Positions 11,199-23,724 of a stretch of 64,000 bases of DNA are shown piece after piece (position 1 is the first letter of the stretch; every line of letters starts with the position of its first letter). Position numbers and translations under genes: made by a program. Under the pieces are notes generated by a model. It was given only the letters and a program-made list of their open reading frames with translations, did not search any database and was not told the DNA's origin. The DNA comes from Eutypa lata. Taxonomy: Eukaryota; Ascomycota; Sordariomycetes; Xylariales; Diatrypaceae. The stretch covers positions 868,001 to 932,000 of the forward strand of contig JAKULF010000003.1 in assembly GCA_022661535.1 (NCBI GenBank), given 5' to 3'.

Positions 11199-12449
11199 CT
11201 AAGCGCGTAACGAGGAAGGAGGCGGCAATCCTCCCTCTTGCTGGAGTTGGCGGCGAATATCCTCCCCTGTTTGCTGCTCCTCCGATGGATCGGCCTTATA
11301 CGAAGGTTTCGGATACAGTCCTTCAGGCGCAGAGTCTCTTGCTCTCAACCCAGCTACTGCCGCCGCTACGTCAGCTAGAGTTCCGGAAGCAGCACCACTA
11401 GAGCCAGGCTCATGAGGACCCGCTGGTACCGACGGTGGCGGCGGCGGTGGTGGTGGTGGTGCTGCTGCTGTTGGCGCCGGTGCTGATACTGGTGTTGGTA
11501 CTACAGGAGGCGCAGCAGTTGGAGGATGTGCGCCGCGAGAGACACTAGCGGGCATGTCAGGCTGATGACTGAGATTTATGTTGGGTGGAGCCGGTGGTAA
11601 ATCTTGTCGTAAATCCAGGAGGCGCGACTGTAGTTGTATGACGTATTCGCGGAGCGCATAATTGTCGTTCTGAATTAGCTTATAGCTATGCTCCATCTCT
11701 CCATACTCGCGCACTTGCTGCTCAAGTTTCTTGATGTAATGTTCCTTTCGTTGTCGAAAGGCGCGCTAGAAAGTGGGTTAGTTTACGTAATATTCGTGGA
11801 GCATAGCACATGAAAGATGAACGAGCTATCGGCAAGCCTTGAATCCGTATGTAAACCTTTCTACATCACCGAAACGACTAGTCCCGCCGCAAATTTCGCC
11901 GCCATCTAGCTCCTAGTGGGGATATTCCGAAACAAACAAACAAGCCAGCTTCCTCGGCATATCCCCAATGAGATCCAGATGATGACAGAAATCGTGAGAG
12001 CTGCTGCTGGGGGAGCGGGTGGGATTTCTACTAACCTGGGCGGCTCTGTTTTGCGCAGCTCGCTTCGATTGGGATAATTCGCGTTTCGCTTTGCGGCCGT
12101 CATTTGCGGCATCATCAAGGTCATGCTCATGCTCATGACCCATGAGTCCTTGGGCCGCCATGCCAGCGGCGGATGTTCCAGGGATAGGACCGGCTTCGTC
12201 GGATGGAGGGGAGATGCCTCTTTGCATCTTATCCGGAGCCACAGATATGCTGGGTTGAGCTCTAAGGTGAGGGTAGATATGCACTTGAGATCCTATAGTA
12301 GAATTGCCGTATCCATGTGCTTGCAACGGAGATCGTATAAGCTTGAAAGTCGATATGGTACTAGCGCCGGTGTTTGGTGACGCTGCAGCCGAAGTCGGCA
12401 CAGAATTCAAGAGATCTGTTGCTTTTGTGAGTTTTCCTGATTCCCCTTC
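11199..12449 (-). CDS. AP-1-like bZIP transcription factor, KapC type (5' end unresolved)
   Basis: Nuclear bZIP activator resembling fungal KapC/Yap-family regulators. Two exons are clear: 12036 up to about 12449, and 11199-11765, separated by a GT-AG intron placed inside the basic region. Joined, the basic region reads SKRAAQNRAAQRAFRQRK followed by a heptad leucine-zipper segment (KKLEQQVREYGEM, then LIQNDNYALREYVIQLQSRL) and PPAPPNINLS, a block also seen in KapC. The rest is Pro/Ala/Gly-rich. The upstream exon is open to 12449 but has no ATG before a methionine about 60 codons in, and a TTTAG acceptor-like site abuts its open end, so one or more 5' exons are probably missing from this model. 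The TTG at 12410 is not a credible start. The long empty upstream region would suit a regulated gene, but that is inference. Confidence 0.85.
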
Positions 12450-12838
12450 TAAACAGACAATGTCATGGTCATGTCAGCTTTTTTGATGGAAAGAGTGGGT
12501 TTCAAGCGCGTATAAAAGTTTGAGTAAGATGTTACTATATAGTAAGTCTAAGGTAGGTAGGTAGGTGAAGGGAGAAACTTCGATATTAGAAAGCCAAGAA
12601 CATTAAGTAAAAAGAGTGGGTTACGGGATCGAATCGAATGCGTGTGTGCAAGTGCCAGTGCCAGTGCCAGTGATTTTTTGAGAAGGAAAAAAAAAAGGTT
12701 TCCAGCAACGGATGTGAATTGCAGGGAAGCGGGTATTTGGTAATGAAGGTGGTCGGAGGATGGGATACGTTAGGTACTTGTACGATACAGTAACACCCCG
12801 AGGCCGTTCAGGAAAAAGAAAGAAAAAAAAGGCAACGG

Positions 12839-12871
12839 CAAGCAAGCGAGCAAGCAAAGCAAGCAAGCAAG
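12839..12871. repeat. (CAAG)n imperfect microsatellite
   Basis: An imperfect array of CAAG/AAGC units upstream of the bZIP gene. Confidence 0.75.
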
Positions 12872-13063
12872 CTCTGGCGCCAGCGTGAGATGGGTACATA
12901 ATGGGTGATTACATATTAGTCGGCCCACGAGAGAAGGGATTACGGTCATAGAGTGGGTTGAATGGGGAGCGAAGTAAAGCGGAATTAAGGCGCAACAAAG
13001 GTAGGGGTGGTCCTAGTGTACCTGCCTGCCTACCTAAGCTTGAGCTGGTTGGTAGTAACTAAC

Positions 13064-13105
13064 TACATACATACCTACATACATACATACATACATACAT
13101 ACATA
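13064..13105. repeat. (CATA)n microsatellite
   Basis: Tetranucleotide array of CATA with one TACC interruption, the same unit as the much longer array at 31,933. Confidence 0.85.
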
Positions 13106-16100
13106 GCTGTGACTACATAGCAGTGAGTGATGAGTTAAGGTAGGTAGGTGGTAAACTGGAAGGGATTGGAGCTGCAGCCAAGAAAATCATTCCCACTGTA
13201 GTGTAGTCTTTGATCGGAGCTAAGGGAATGTCGTACTCACGACTCAAATTGCTAGCGTTGTTCTGCATTTTTAGAGTCAGGTATTCTGAGTCAGCAACAA
13301 GAAAGGGAAGACGAATGACTGGTCGATTAAGATATTATCCCATGATGGTCGTGGATTACTTAGGCAGTGTTTGGTGTTGGTTCAAAGGAGAGAATAATAG
13401 CAATAAAATATCAAGTCACTATGAATAGATAGACATACAGTAAATATGTAAATGAATGAATGATTGAATGAACGAGTGATAGGTCCAGACGACAATAACA
13501 CGAACTCGAAACAAGCCCAACAATCCGCAAGACAATACGGATGAGTAGGTAGGTAGGTGGGTGTTAATTATAGTAAATTAGGAGAATGGCTGTTGGGCGG
13601 CGGTTCGGTGCCGGAAACCTTCTGATTTGAAGAAAGAACTGGAGGAATGGGGAGGCCCAGTTAGGTGAAATAAAGGTAAAAGCAGGTACGAAGTAGGTAA
13701 AAAGTAGGTATGACTGTATATGAATATTGCATGCACCTATATACTTAGGTTACTACAATAGTTATGCGTGTATAAGGTCCTTCATAGGCAAAAGACGTCG
13801 GGTTGGAAAGGACAAACCTGAAAGGATGATGCATTAACCGACAACGAGGGTTGATTGATCCTTCGAAAGCTCCGGATTTACAATTGTTATGAGGACGGAC
13901 TAAGGTTGAGTGATGTGATGTGGGTAGGAGGTATGTACAATACCTACCTAGGTAACTACTTAGCCACAGGGCGTTCAACGACAATAAGAGTGGAAGGTAC
14001 AATGCTAATACAATCACTCTAGGCAGATATCGCACTCACCTTAAAAAAATCGCGTAAAATATAAAATTACGCGTATCCCAGTAAATACAAACTTTGCTAT
14101 CAAATAACGGCGAAAACAAGCAACTGCGACGTTATTCATTTGATATTGTTTCTTCGCTGTTTGCTTCGGATAACTGGTTGGCTCGGCTCCCGATGCTTGA
14201 TAGGTAGGCAGGCAGGTACATAAGTACCCCTAGATCTCAGTTCAGGTGGGATGCTGCAACCAACTGCAGGCTAGGCACGCAGTAAGTGCGAGGATGACCC
14301 GGATGATCGACAAGGGATCTGGGATGCCGTCAGGGAGTGCGTAGAGCAGAAGTATGGGGTAGACGTATATTCTTGTACCTAAACATAGTATCTACGTGCA
14401 TACATGACTATGTAAGTCCATATAACACTGTACGTAGATATACCCTTTCTGGAACGGCGCAAGATTAACCATCCCCCGGCAACTTTCGAGGTTGGGAGTT
14501 AGGTAAAAACATGGGTATGTAATACATACTAACAGCTCATTGCTAACTATGTATGTATGTAAGTAGGTAGGTACCTAGATAGTTATACATTCCAAGTCTC
14601 TCGCGGGAACTTGCTTCATCGAGCTCACATCCATGTATTGCATATATATTTTATATAGTTCATCAAATAGCAACCTGGCAATGAATCCAAAGCAGACAAG
14701 CAATGTCACCTATTGCCGGCTGGGAAAGACGGCTGCCCAATAGGAACTGTAGCCCCACGTGATCGGAGATTTGTCGCAAATATGGGTCAATCAATCATGT
14801 TATTGATTATTCAGCCGGGTTGACTTTAGTTAGTTTTAGCTGATTGATGACTACTGCACGGTACCTTATGACTAGCATCCATGGTGACTCGCTCGTTAAA
14901 AAAAAAGAATCCTGGGCACTTTTGTACGGAGGTCCTCAAAGTCCTTCTTTAATAATGGCAGTCGGTGTTACGAATGCTTACCTAAAAAACCCGCACAAGC
15001 CCACCTGCATACTCTAGCGGACTTGATTACGTTATGTGTAGTAGTTACTCGGAGAATGTCGCAAATACCTTAGATGTATCTACCCTATGTATGTATATAT
15101 GTACCGGTAATTTATGACAATGCATTCCTTAACGTGGTGTGGACTTTTTTCTTAGTTGGTATTTGACATAGATAGCTCGATATCTAGTTCGTATCATATC
15201 CGAGCTGTCCGGCAAGTGTTGAATGATGGTCTGCGATAATGATAGGGGACAACTCGTAGAGGTCCTAGTCGGCTACTTTCATATACGCCGCATTTGTTTG
15301 AAGTCATCATACGTACATGTGTGATGGTTTGTCAGCAGACTAATTAAGTAAGTTTGACTCTTAGCTAAGTCGGCCTAATAGAAACCCTCGTACGGGGAAG
15401 AAACATTAGAAACACGGTACTTCCAGCGTACTACCTACATACATTATAATGGGTTAATGACAGAATGAGAATGTGGGGTTGGTTTGATAGGACTATTACA
15501 TACATAGATATGCTCGGAGTATCGTTGTTAGTTGTTAGGTGCAGATAGCTCAGCATTCCTATCTATGTTACATTCGATGCGACATTCTATGTACACTGAT
15601 GTGTAAGCCCGCAGCCGAATTGTGGCTGGCCACATGCAGTCGAGAGTATGTACCTAGGTACCTATGTACATAGCTAATGTTCGCCCCGGCTGGTTTTATA
15701 GTATTGGAGCTGTACGTAATCCTCTCCTCATTAACTGCCAGATTCAGGAATTAGTAATGACGAACGTAGTTGTCATGCCAAGGTGGGACGGCGGCCGCAG
15801 GGGGGAAAGGAGGTTGGAGAAAACAGAGGCTGAAAGAAAAAAAGAAAGTGTGTGGCTTGCTTCAAAGCGCTATACGGAGTATGCACGTATAAAGTATCTA
15901 CCCGAGATATCATGCCATAGGTTGTCTGTAACGGCAAGGGATTTCTACATAACGTTGCCAACTGCTTAAATAGATGACCGAATGAAATTGACAGCAGCCG
16001 CAGTTAATAGGCAGACTTATTATATGCCTCTCTGGAAGGTAGAAGCATAATATGTAATCCGCTAGGTACTTGGAAAAGTAGGTTAAGGTTTACTCGATCC

Positions 16101-17162
16101 AATCTGATATATGTAATACAAATAGCTTGTCTCCAGTTAATGTTTTCAAGGGAGAGAACCAGGAGTCGTAGAATCGTTTCTGAAAGTCGAATTTACCTTT
16201 TTATTCCTTCTCTCATACACATAGAAATATATGGCCTATAATATGAACCAACCAACCAGGGCCGGTTCAAGTGAAAATAGACAGCTAACATGATATAGGT
16301 GCGCATCATTAAAAAAGGGGAAGGGAAACAACAGACTCTCCCATCAGGCTACCTTTGTATAAACCGGGAATATGCAAAGGACCATTCTTTGCATACGTAA
16401 CCTTCCCGCACGACCCAACGCACATACACAATGCGGGATATAGCTCGAGTGCTGGTCGGATACATTACCCTCATGATTTGTGTGTATGCAGGTGGTGTGT
16501 GTCTTATATTACAAGGGCTTCGAGTGGTACTTAACTACTTATGTATGTATCAGTTATGTGATTGGGCCGCTCGCAATTCGGCTCATGCTGAAAGAAAAGC
16601 CTCTTAACTCCGAGAATCCGGGCACTTTCCAAACATTCGACAGATTGACAGCCCTGACTTGGGACTAACAAGGATTCAGTCATTAACTAACGTTAGTCTC
16701 TGCATCATACATAAGTAAGACTAGCAAAAAAGATATAGGGGGATATCGTGCACTTCATCGTGTGTACTACGTATGTAGGTAAAAGTAACTGGGTAGAATG
16801 AATATGTGTTTATCTTCCGCGTCTATCTATTAATACCAGTTCCTTTGTGCCACGCTCCACGCAGCCGGCATCTCGAACTGTCCTGTACTGTATGAGAAAA
16901 AAATCAGCTCACTCGCCCTTTTTTTTTGGTTTCATGTCAATTAATCAAGTTCACTTTACGCAGCATATTGCATTCGCGTCAACCCGTATAGTATTTTATG
17001 ATTTAACTACCTACCTACCTATGTATCACATCACGCTGGGTGGGAATCGCCTGATCCGCCCCAATTGCTACATTACCTCTGTGGCACTCCTTGGCGCTCC
17101 GTTGCGCGGCCCTTCGGCAGCTAGTCCGCGGAAGGTCTTGGCTAAGCGCGTTGGGTTGGGAA

Positions 17163-17186
17163 CATCCATCCATCCATCCATCCATC
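17163..17186. repeat. (CATC)n microsatellite
   Basis: A short perfect CATC array in the gene desert. The same unit recurs in the decarboxylase intron near 44,230-44,256. Confidence 0.8.
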
Positions 17187-18933
17187 CTCCCTGGTCCCTT
17201 GTCTCTCTCTACCTGCAGCCATCGTGTATATCGCCCGCGGGTGGGTTTTATTAGTAATGTTGTTGTTGATCCAGAAAAGAAGAAGAAAAAAAGAGCGATT
17301 CCTTTCGGGTTAGACACGGTGAGGGCGCCGCGCCCGAAAGCAGAAGAAAAAATCTCACTGGTTATTTGTCATCCTTCGGCCTCGCGTAGTACAAGACGTA
17401 ATGTGCAACGGAATATAGAGAGAGGTAGGTGTGACCATGGAAATATGTAATACTGTAATAAGTAACCTTTTGTTGGAGTTGATATAAACTGAACCAGACC
17501 TCGAGAGAAGAAGTGACAGCGTAGATCGTTTACTTATCTAGCCAACCCACGAGCTCTCGGGGGAGAGCTTATGTCATCCTTTTATACGGACATTGCAGGG
17601 TTTCCCTCCATATCCTATACATTTGTATATAGACCCTTCTACGTGTTATGTAGTAGGTATACATAACTAGAAGTACAGAGCAGAGAGTAGCTATGTATCG
17701 GGGGGGTTGAGGTTCTCCAGCTTACATGGAGCTTGCAGAAACTTGTCAGAGCTTGTGTAACTTATCCATCCTTTCACCAATGCTCAGCATAGAGGTTGAA
17801 CCTTGACGCAGCCAATGGGAGGAACACATGTCAACTCGCACAGAACATTGTGTAACGTCTTATAGGAGGTGGTGACCGGTTCTGCCTTGTCACGCTTGTC
17901 TGTGTCGAAGAGACAAAGCGAAACTAAAACCCTCTCAGCAATGCAAGTCGGGCCCGAGACCGGCATACACACCTAAGTTTAGGATTGCCCATCACGACTT
18001 GTAGCGCGTCATCGCATTCGGAACTAGCAACTTGGCTTGGCCTGTTCAGCCTACATACCCAGGCTGCCAGGTCGACGTGCTCTTTGACAGGCGAGTATAG
18101 GTACGACTTACTCAACCTTTTTTTGGTCGTCTTGCGGGCGCCGTCCGCAGCTCTGCCATCGTATAAAGTCCAGTAGTACCGACCGACCGCAGCTTCGCTT
18201 CGTCTCGTCAGGAATAGGAAGGAGGAAATTTAAATAAAATAAAAAAGTGAGACTGATGAAAATTAAGCGGCATTGCATCTTGGTGAAGTGAGGGGAAGGA
18301 TTTGCCCATATGGACAGTATTACTATATCAACTAGGTAACTATAACAAAGCGGGCATTGCTACGATATCTACTTATTTTTATCACTTTATTTTACTCTAA
18401 AACTCACACTCGCTATATCGTGTTCAACTGTGGAGATCACCGCTACATTTTCCGAGTAATCATGGGCTTTTGTTTCCGAAATACTCGGTGTCTTAGGGGG
18501 AAGGGCCCTGCCCTGTGGCAGTACCAGACAAAAAAAGAAAGACGATAAGGCAGTCATACTTGCTGCGCGGATCAATCGGCCTGTTATCATTGAGACATTC
18601 ACACGATCTGAAACGCAGAGGTCGCATCACCCTTTTTTTTTTCCTTTTTTCCCTCTGGTGTGCTATTATTCACTTGAACCTAAAGGTGCCAACGCACATG
18701 TCGCATATCGAGGAGCTTCCTCATAGCTATTGTACATATGTGAGGTGGCATCTGCAACCGCCTCCGCATTGGTGCTTACTGTGCATCAAAGCGTGGGTGG
18801 TAATCCCCGGGGGTGGACCTGATCATATGTGCATAGGTAGGTAAGTAGGTAGGTAGGTTTAAGTTGGGTCTCGTTGCCTCTCAGGAGCGGACTGAAAGAT
18901 ACTATAATATGTGTATGTGGCTATAGAAAACGG

Positions 18934-20400
18934 CTACGACGATTTATATACTAGCAGCTTGCCACCTTTCCATATATGAGTGATGTTTTCGGGGTTTGTC
19001 AGAACGTCGATGTCGTCCAGCGGGCTAGTTGTCACGGCGATCATGTCGGCGTCATAGCCCTCTTTCAACTGCCCGGCCAGGGGTGCGTGCTTCCCTAGTA
19101 CCTCGGGTGGCGTTGCTGTGCAGGCTTCGATGATCTGTAAGGGGCTCATGCCGGCGTTAGCAGCATAGTGTAACTCCATCGCGTTCTTCCCGTGCGAGAT
19201 TGGGTGCTCCGGAAGACTGCTGAAGGTGTCGGTTCCGAGAGCTATTGAGACACCGAGTTGGATGGCCAAGCTGTAGTTAGCCCTAGTTAGCGGAACGAGC
19301 TTTTTGATTTTCTCGATGATTTGCGGCGGGAACTCGTGAGGATCAGCGAGGAGGCTTTCTTGGATGTGGCGGGTCGCGACCAAGATGGCCCCTTTCTCTT
19401 TCATCATGTCGGCCACCTCCTCGTCCAAGTAACATCCATGCTCGATGCTCTTGACACCCGCCCTCAGGGCCGCGAGAATGCCAGCCTTGCCGATCGCGTG
19501 TGCAGCGACGGTCCGTCCCGAGCGGGATGCCTCCTCTACGATGGCCTTTAGTTCAGTGTCGGAGAATTGCCTGTCCTCCGGGTCGTCATTCAGACTGAGG
19601 ACTCCACCCGACGAGCACACTTTGATGCATTTGGCTCCTCTGCGGACCATTGATCGGACCGCCTTGACGCACTCGTCCACGCCATCACACAGCTGAGACT
19701 GCCCCCCTGCATGCTGGTAGTTTAACACTGCATCCAACGGACAGTCGTGGATGTCACCATGGCCGCCCGTAATCGATAGGGCAGTCAATGACGAGTAGAC
19801 GTTTGGGCCAATGATATAGCCGTCTCGGATGCCAGGGCACAGATAACCGGCATTCTGACAGCGGTTAGGTTAGCACGCACCCATTTAGTCACACACACAC
19901 ACGGCATGAACACACGCATATATATATGGAGGAGAGAAAGAGACAAGGGAAAAAAAAAGTCTAAAATGTAAATAAATATTAAAAAAAAAAATCCCCTAAC
20001 TAACTCCGGAAAGCTCCCTGACGCTCGTAAACCCAGCCTCGAGCGTCCTGCGGAGGTCAGCGACCGTCACAGCGCCGGTCAGGACGTCAGCGCCGGGCAG
20101 CATGGCCGTGTGGTCGCTGTCTGCGCGCCACGGGCGGCCGATGGCGGAGAAGTGGGTGTGGCAGTCCCAGAGGCCCGGCATCAGCACAGGGACGTGGTGC
20201 GCGAAGGTGATGGCGCCATACTCAGGGGGTGGCAGGCCGTCGTCGTCGAGGCCGCCCACCCACGCGATCCGGCCGCTTCGAACCACGACGGCGCCGTCCT
20301 TGATTGGCTCGCCCCGCCCGGGGATTACTAAGTCGGCTCGAATGCCAACATATGTGGTGGTGGCCTCAGAACTGCCGGCAGGAGGACGGACAACGCGCAT
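18934..20400 (-). CDS. Metal-dependent amidohydrolase, ochratoxinase/Zn-carboxypeptidase-like
   Basis: A TIM-barrel amidohydrolase of the subgroup that contains fungal ochratoxinase and bacterial Zn-dependent Xaa-Pro/aryl peptidases; it should hydrolyse an amide bond, but the substrate cannot be read from sequence. Exons are 20005-20400 and 18934-19854, giving 438 residues. Metal ligands are all present: HxH in DCHTHF (H81, H83), a lysine in IKVCSSGG (K210) that would be the carbamylated bridge, H251 in VAAHAIG, H271 in IEHGCY, and the catalytic D341 in LGTDTF. The N-terminal small beta domain (RADLVIPGRGEPIKDG) and C-terminal GYDADMIAV complete the fold. I see no signal peptide, so it is probably cytosolic. 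The family is usually about 420-480 residues, so it looks complete. The intron (19855-20004) is GT-AG with a CA run. Confidence 0.88.
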
Positions 20401-20472
20401 GGTTGGGTGATGACTACGGATTTATTGACGTGTGTAGGGAGGGATCTGCAGCGGGTAGATGAAGCTGTAGAT

Positions 20473-20503
<31 letters not shown>

Positions 20504-21256
20504 TTGGTAGGTAGGTAGGCAAGGTAGAGAGAGCTAGGTGGGATGCTGACGAGGGGTAACTTATTTGCTACCTACATATACAATCTTCAAGCAGGCAGGT
20601 ATGAAGCACTTCGCGGATTTGAACCAGTTTCAACACAAAATAAAAAAAACCAATAGTTGGCTCTGAGACTGGCTATATACAAATGTTCCTATCACATATG
20701 CGTACGTATACGCATATTCGGTTACGTATATTCGGATTGCGTCTCCTAGTTAGGTAGAGGTAGCTTTCGGATTGTTTGTTGCCTAACATTTCGAACCCCT
20801 CTATTGGCTTGGTGCTTTGGGGTCGGTCGATAAGGGACAGTTTGGTCGGTCTCTCGATGTCGACCTATCGGTTGCTTCTTGCATTACGACCTAGGTTTAC
20901 GAAGCAAATGCCGTTGTAGTAGGGCTCTCTTCCTTATCTAAGTCTCTATAGTGGTGGACATGTATATACTGCTTGGTCTAAAAGATAATATCGACGTTTG
21001 TTACGGCAAAAGCTAGTTATAAACCTACTTCGTAGTGCATGTAGTTAACTCTCTTGTTATTACCAAGTCACATGTCACTTTTAGTGGGTTTCTCAAGCGA
21101 CAACTTCTTTCTATGTAAGTAAATCAACAGACTTATACACACATCAATCTATTGTATGCTAAGGGCCTGTCTGACTGGATATTTTGTGCCCCCTTCCTGT
21201 GCGCCCTTACTCCCTTCGAGAATATTACCCAATTGGCCCTAAAGGGGTCCTAATTA
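20401..21256. promoter_or_regulatory. Divergent upstream region, amidohydrolase / PCD
   Basis: A gap of 856 bp between two divergent starts. It contains a (GGCA)n array at 20472-20502 running into GGTA repeats in the presumed 5' leader of the amidohydrolase gene. No other feature was recognised; the shared-promoter role is inferred from layout. Confidence 0.4.
20472..20502. repeat. (GGCA)n microsatellite
   Basis: About eight copies of GGCA followed by GGTA units, roughly 70-100 bp upstream of the amidohydrolase start codon. Confidence 0.85.
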
Positions 21257-23132
21257 ATGCGCTCTCTCTACGCCCACCCCATACTTCGGGGCATATCTGT
21301 ACGACGTTTATCATCAGGCTCTCGTAATCCTGCATTTCTATACCATCAACGAAGCAGCCTTGCTTCATCATCACCACCCCTACGACCACCACCGCTACAC
21401 TCAATCACACGGATGGCGTCGTCTTCATCGTCTTCGGTGACAGCTACTACTACTACGACGAGCGCTGCGAACGCCAGGTTCTCCGCGGGCTCGGACGAGA
21501 AGACCCTGAGTAAGACGCTGGAGACCGTGCTGGAGTCAGCAGCAGCACCAGCAACGGCAGTAGGCCCTGATAGTCGCAGTGGTGGTGGCGCCGGGCGTTG
21601 GGCCCTGACCGCTGGTGGCGAGGGTCTAGAACGGAGCTTCAAGTTCAAGACGTTTGCGAAGACATGGGTGAGTGGGTTTGCGCCTACCTAATTTCTTCCT
21701 TTTCTCTGCCCATATGGCTAGTCAAGTTACTTGCCTGTGTATCCTGTGTCAATCAACTACCTACCTACCTATGCTTCTCCTAGTTAAGACAGCGGCAGCT
21801 GCAGCTGTGGATACACGCATTGAAGGGAGAGCCTCATGCCTAGGATGGGATGGTTATCGGAACTCTCTTGTGGTCTGCCTGTCCGCCCTATCTATCCATT
21901 CACTCTAGGTGCCTTACATAGGTACATATACATAGGCACCACACATCATCTTGACTAATAGTCACCTGCCTGGCTGCGTTGCGCGTGCGCGACCCAGGTA
22001 GCCGGGATCTGATGGTGCTGCTAGTTGGACCGCAATGATTCGATTCTACCATGTACATACATACTTACGTGGTTAGTCATGGTCGCGGTGGTGGGGGTTG
22101 TTTTGCTGACGAAGCTACTGTCTTGGTTGTGGTTGGGCGACGAGAGATCTGTATTACGCTTAGTTAACTAGCGGCTGGAGAATGAGGCTCATTCGGTGCC
22201 GTGTCGCGTGAGCGGTAGACAGACAGACAGACAGACAGACAGACAATGAGGAAGGAGTTTAGGGGGCATATGGATGGCATCATGTGTTTTATTTTTGGGC
22301 AAAATGGTCAGTAACGCCCAGCTCGGGATTTGCTGATAGGGGTTGCGTTTGTTGCTACATATTAGACCATCCCTTTTTCGCTTCTCAGATGCCGAGGAGA
22401 CTCGGTTTTACTGACCAAGCTTGCCTGCCTGACGTCGGAAATATCTGACTGACTGACTGGCTGACTGCTACGCTGGCAACGTAGTAAAAAACGGGCCAGC
22501 CATGCAGAAAAAAATCATGATGTGGTCGTTCTTTTCACCGCCCCATGGTCGTTGGTCTACTTTTGACTAACTATTAGATGTCTTGCTAGGATTTTATGAC
22601 TGCAGTGTCATTACAGTGTAAGATCAAGAACCACCATCCGGAATGGTCCAACGTGAGTTCGTTCTCCTTTTTATCACATTTCATTGTGAACCTCTATTTA
22701 TTTGAACGTGCTCTGTTCCCGTCATCCCTATTGCACAAGCGAGGGTGAAAAAAAGGGGTCTTTCCCCCCGTTTTCCACTCTCTTGTGCCCTTCTAATAGG
22801 AGAAGCTTAGCCTCTCTAGCATACATCTGAACCCCTTTATAGGCAGACCCCTTACATCCCATCTATACATACATACGCATGCACTAACAGACCCCTTCTT
22901 TCTTGTACCGCCTATGCAGGTATACAACACAACGTACATCCGGTGGACGACGCACAACCCCCGAGGCTTATCGGCTAAGGATACCGAGCTGGCCGTTATC
23001 TGCGACAACCTGGCGCGAGACTTCGGGGAGATCGTCGAGGAGAAGGGCGGCAGTGACAGTAGCTGCGAGATGAGGCAGCTGGCCGACCGTGGAGCCGCAA
23101 CTGCTGGTGACTGCTGCGGGCCGAAGAAGTAG
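21257..23132 (+). CDS. Pterin-4a-carbinolamine dehydratase (PCD/DCoH)
   Basis: Dehydrates 4a-hydroxytetrahydropterin, recycling the pterin cofactor of aromatic amino-acid hydroxylases. Exons: 21257-21667, 22590-22652 and 22920-23132, giving 228 residues. The catalytic domain reads LERSFKFKTFAKTW, then DFMTAVSLQCKIKNHHPEWSN (H152, H153 of the active-site NHHPEW) and VYNTTYIRWTTHNPRGLSAKD. The domain is about 100 residues, so this protein carries an N-terminal extension of about 115. Its first part is Arg/Ser-rich without acidic residues, like a mitochondrial presequence. A second in-frame ATG at 21413 (residue 53) would give a shorter form. The C-terminus adds a Cys-containing tail (DCCGPKK). 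Intron 1 is 922 nt, very long for this window, and carries an ACAG microsatellite. Convergent with ERG25. Confidence 0.9.
22216..22246. repeat. (ACAG)n microsatellite in PCD intron 1
   Basis: A run of about seven ACAG units inside the 922-nt first intron of the PCD gene. Confidence 0.85.
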
Positions 23133-23724
23133 TAGTACGTACGCACCCAGAGCCTCCGAATGCTCGATTGGTACAATCTTGCATCCTGTTCCGTCTATCT
23201 ATTGGGAACCTGCACTTCGTGCCGTCGTTGTATGTAGATGTCATGGATCAGTCGACATGACCATGGCTGGCATAAGACGGAAACTGCTGCTTGGTTGTAG
23301 CACCTTCGTCTAATGAGACGACGATCAGTAGTTAGTGTTAAATCTGATGTTACGCAAAAGATGGTCTGCTAAGTATTTTCTTTTCCAAATTTGCCTCCAG
23401 CTTGAACGAGGTGCTGGAGGGTTCGTATTAATCTAATATAGGGTTTATCTACTCATCAGGAAGGATTATAAGTGTTGTATACAAAGCCGGCCTGCGCCTA
23501 AATATGTACAGAATTAAGTCTTTTTCATGAGCCGTAATGCATCTCCTTTTTGGGCATTTGCGTTGGGTTTGCAATCAAATGTGCGTCTCTGGATGGAAGT
23601 CTGCAATCTATGTCGATGGTAATGCGCCGATATTCATACTCCTCTTCCAGATCCCCCAAAACTCCCAAGTTATGCTAGTGGTGGTGGTTATTTACCCCAT
23701 GTGTCGGGGTGTTGTTGATTATAT
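23133..23724. other. Tail-to-tail region PCD / ERG25
   Basis: Two 3' flanks of convergent genes. No gene or notable repeat seen. Confidence 0.55.

Larger units (their letters stand above)
12450..18933. other. 6.5-kb gene desert between bZIP and amidohydrolase
   Basis: No open frame above about 135 codons shows family features on either strand, and none can be joined convincingly by splice sites. The stretch is rich in GGTA/TACC and CATA tetranucleotide clusters (about 12550, 13065-13105, 13140, 13540, 14200, 14565, 17010, 18837) and a CATC array near 17165. It may hold the bZIP gene's missing 5' exon(s), long leader and promoter on the left, and the 3' flank of the amidohydrolase gene on the right. 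No tRNA or rRNA was recognised. Confidence 0.55.

Noticed and set aside
13064..22246. Tandem repeats resembling a CRISPR array
   Set aside because: They are simple tetranucleotide microsatellites with no spacer pattern and the genome is eukaryotic.
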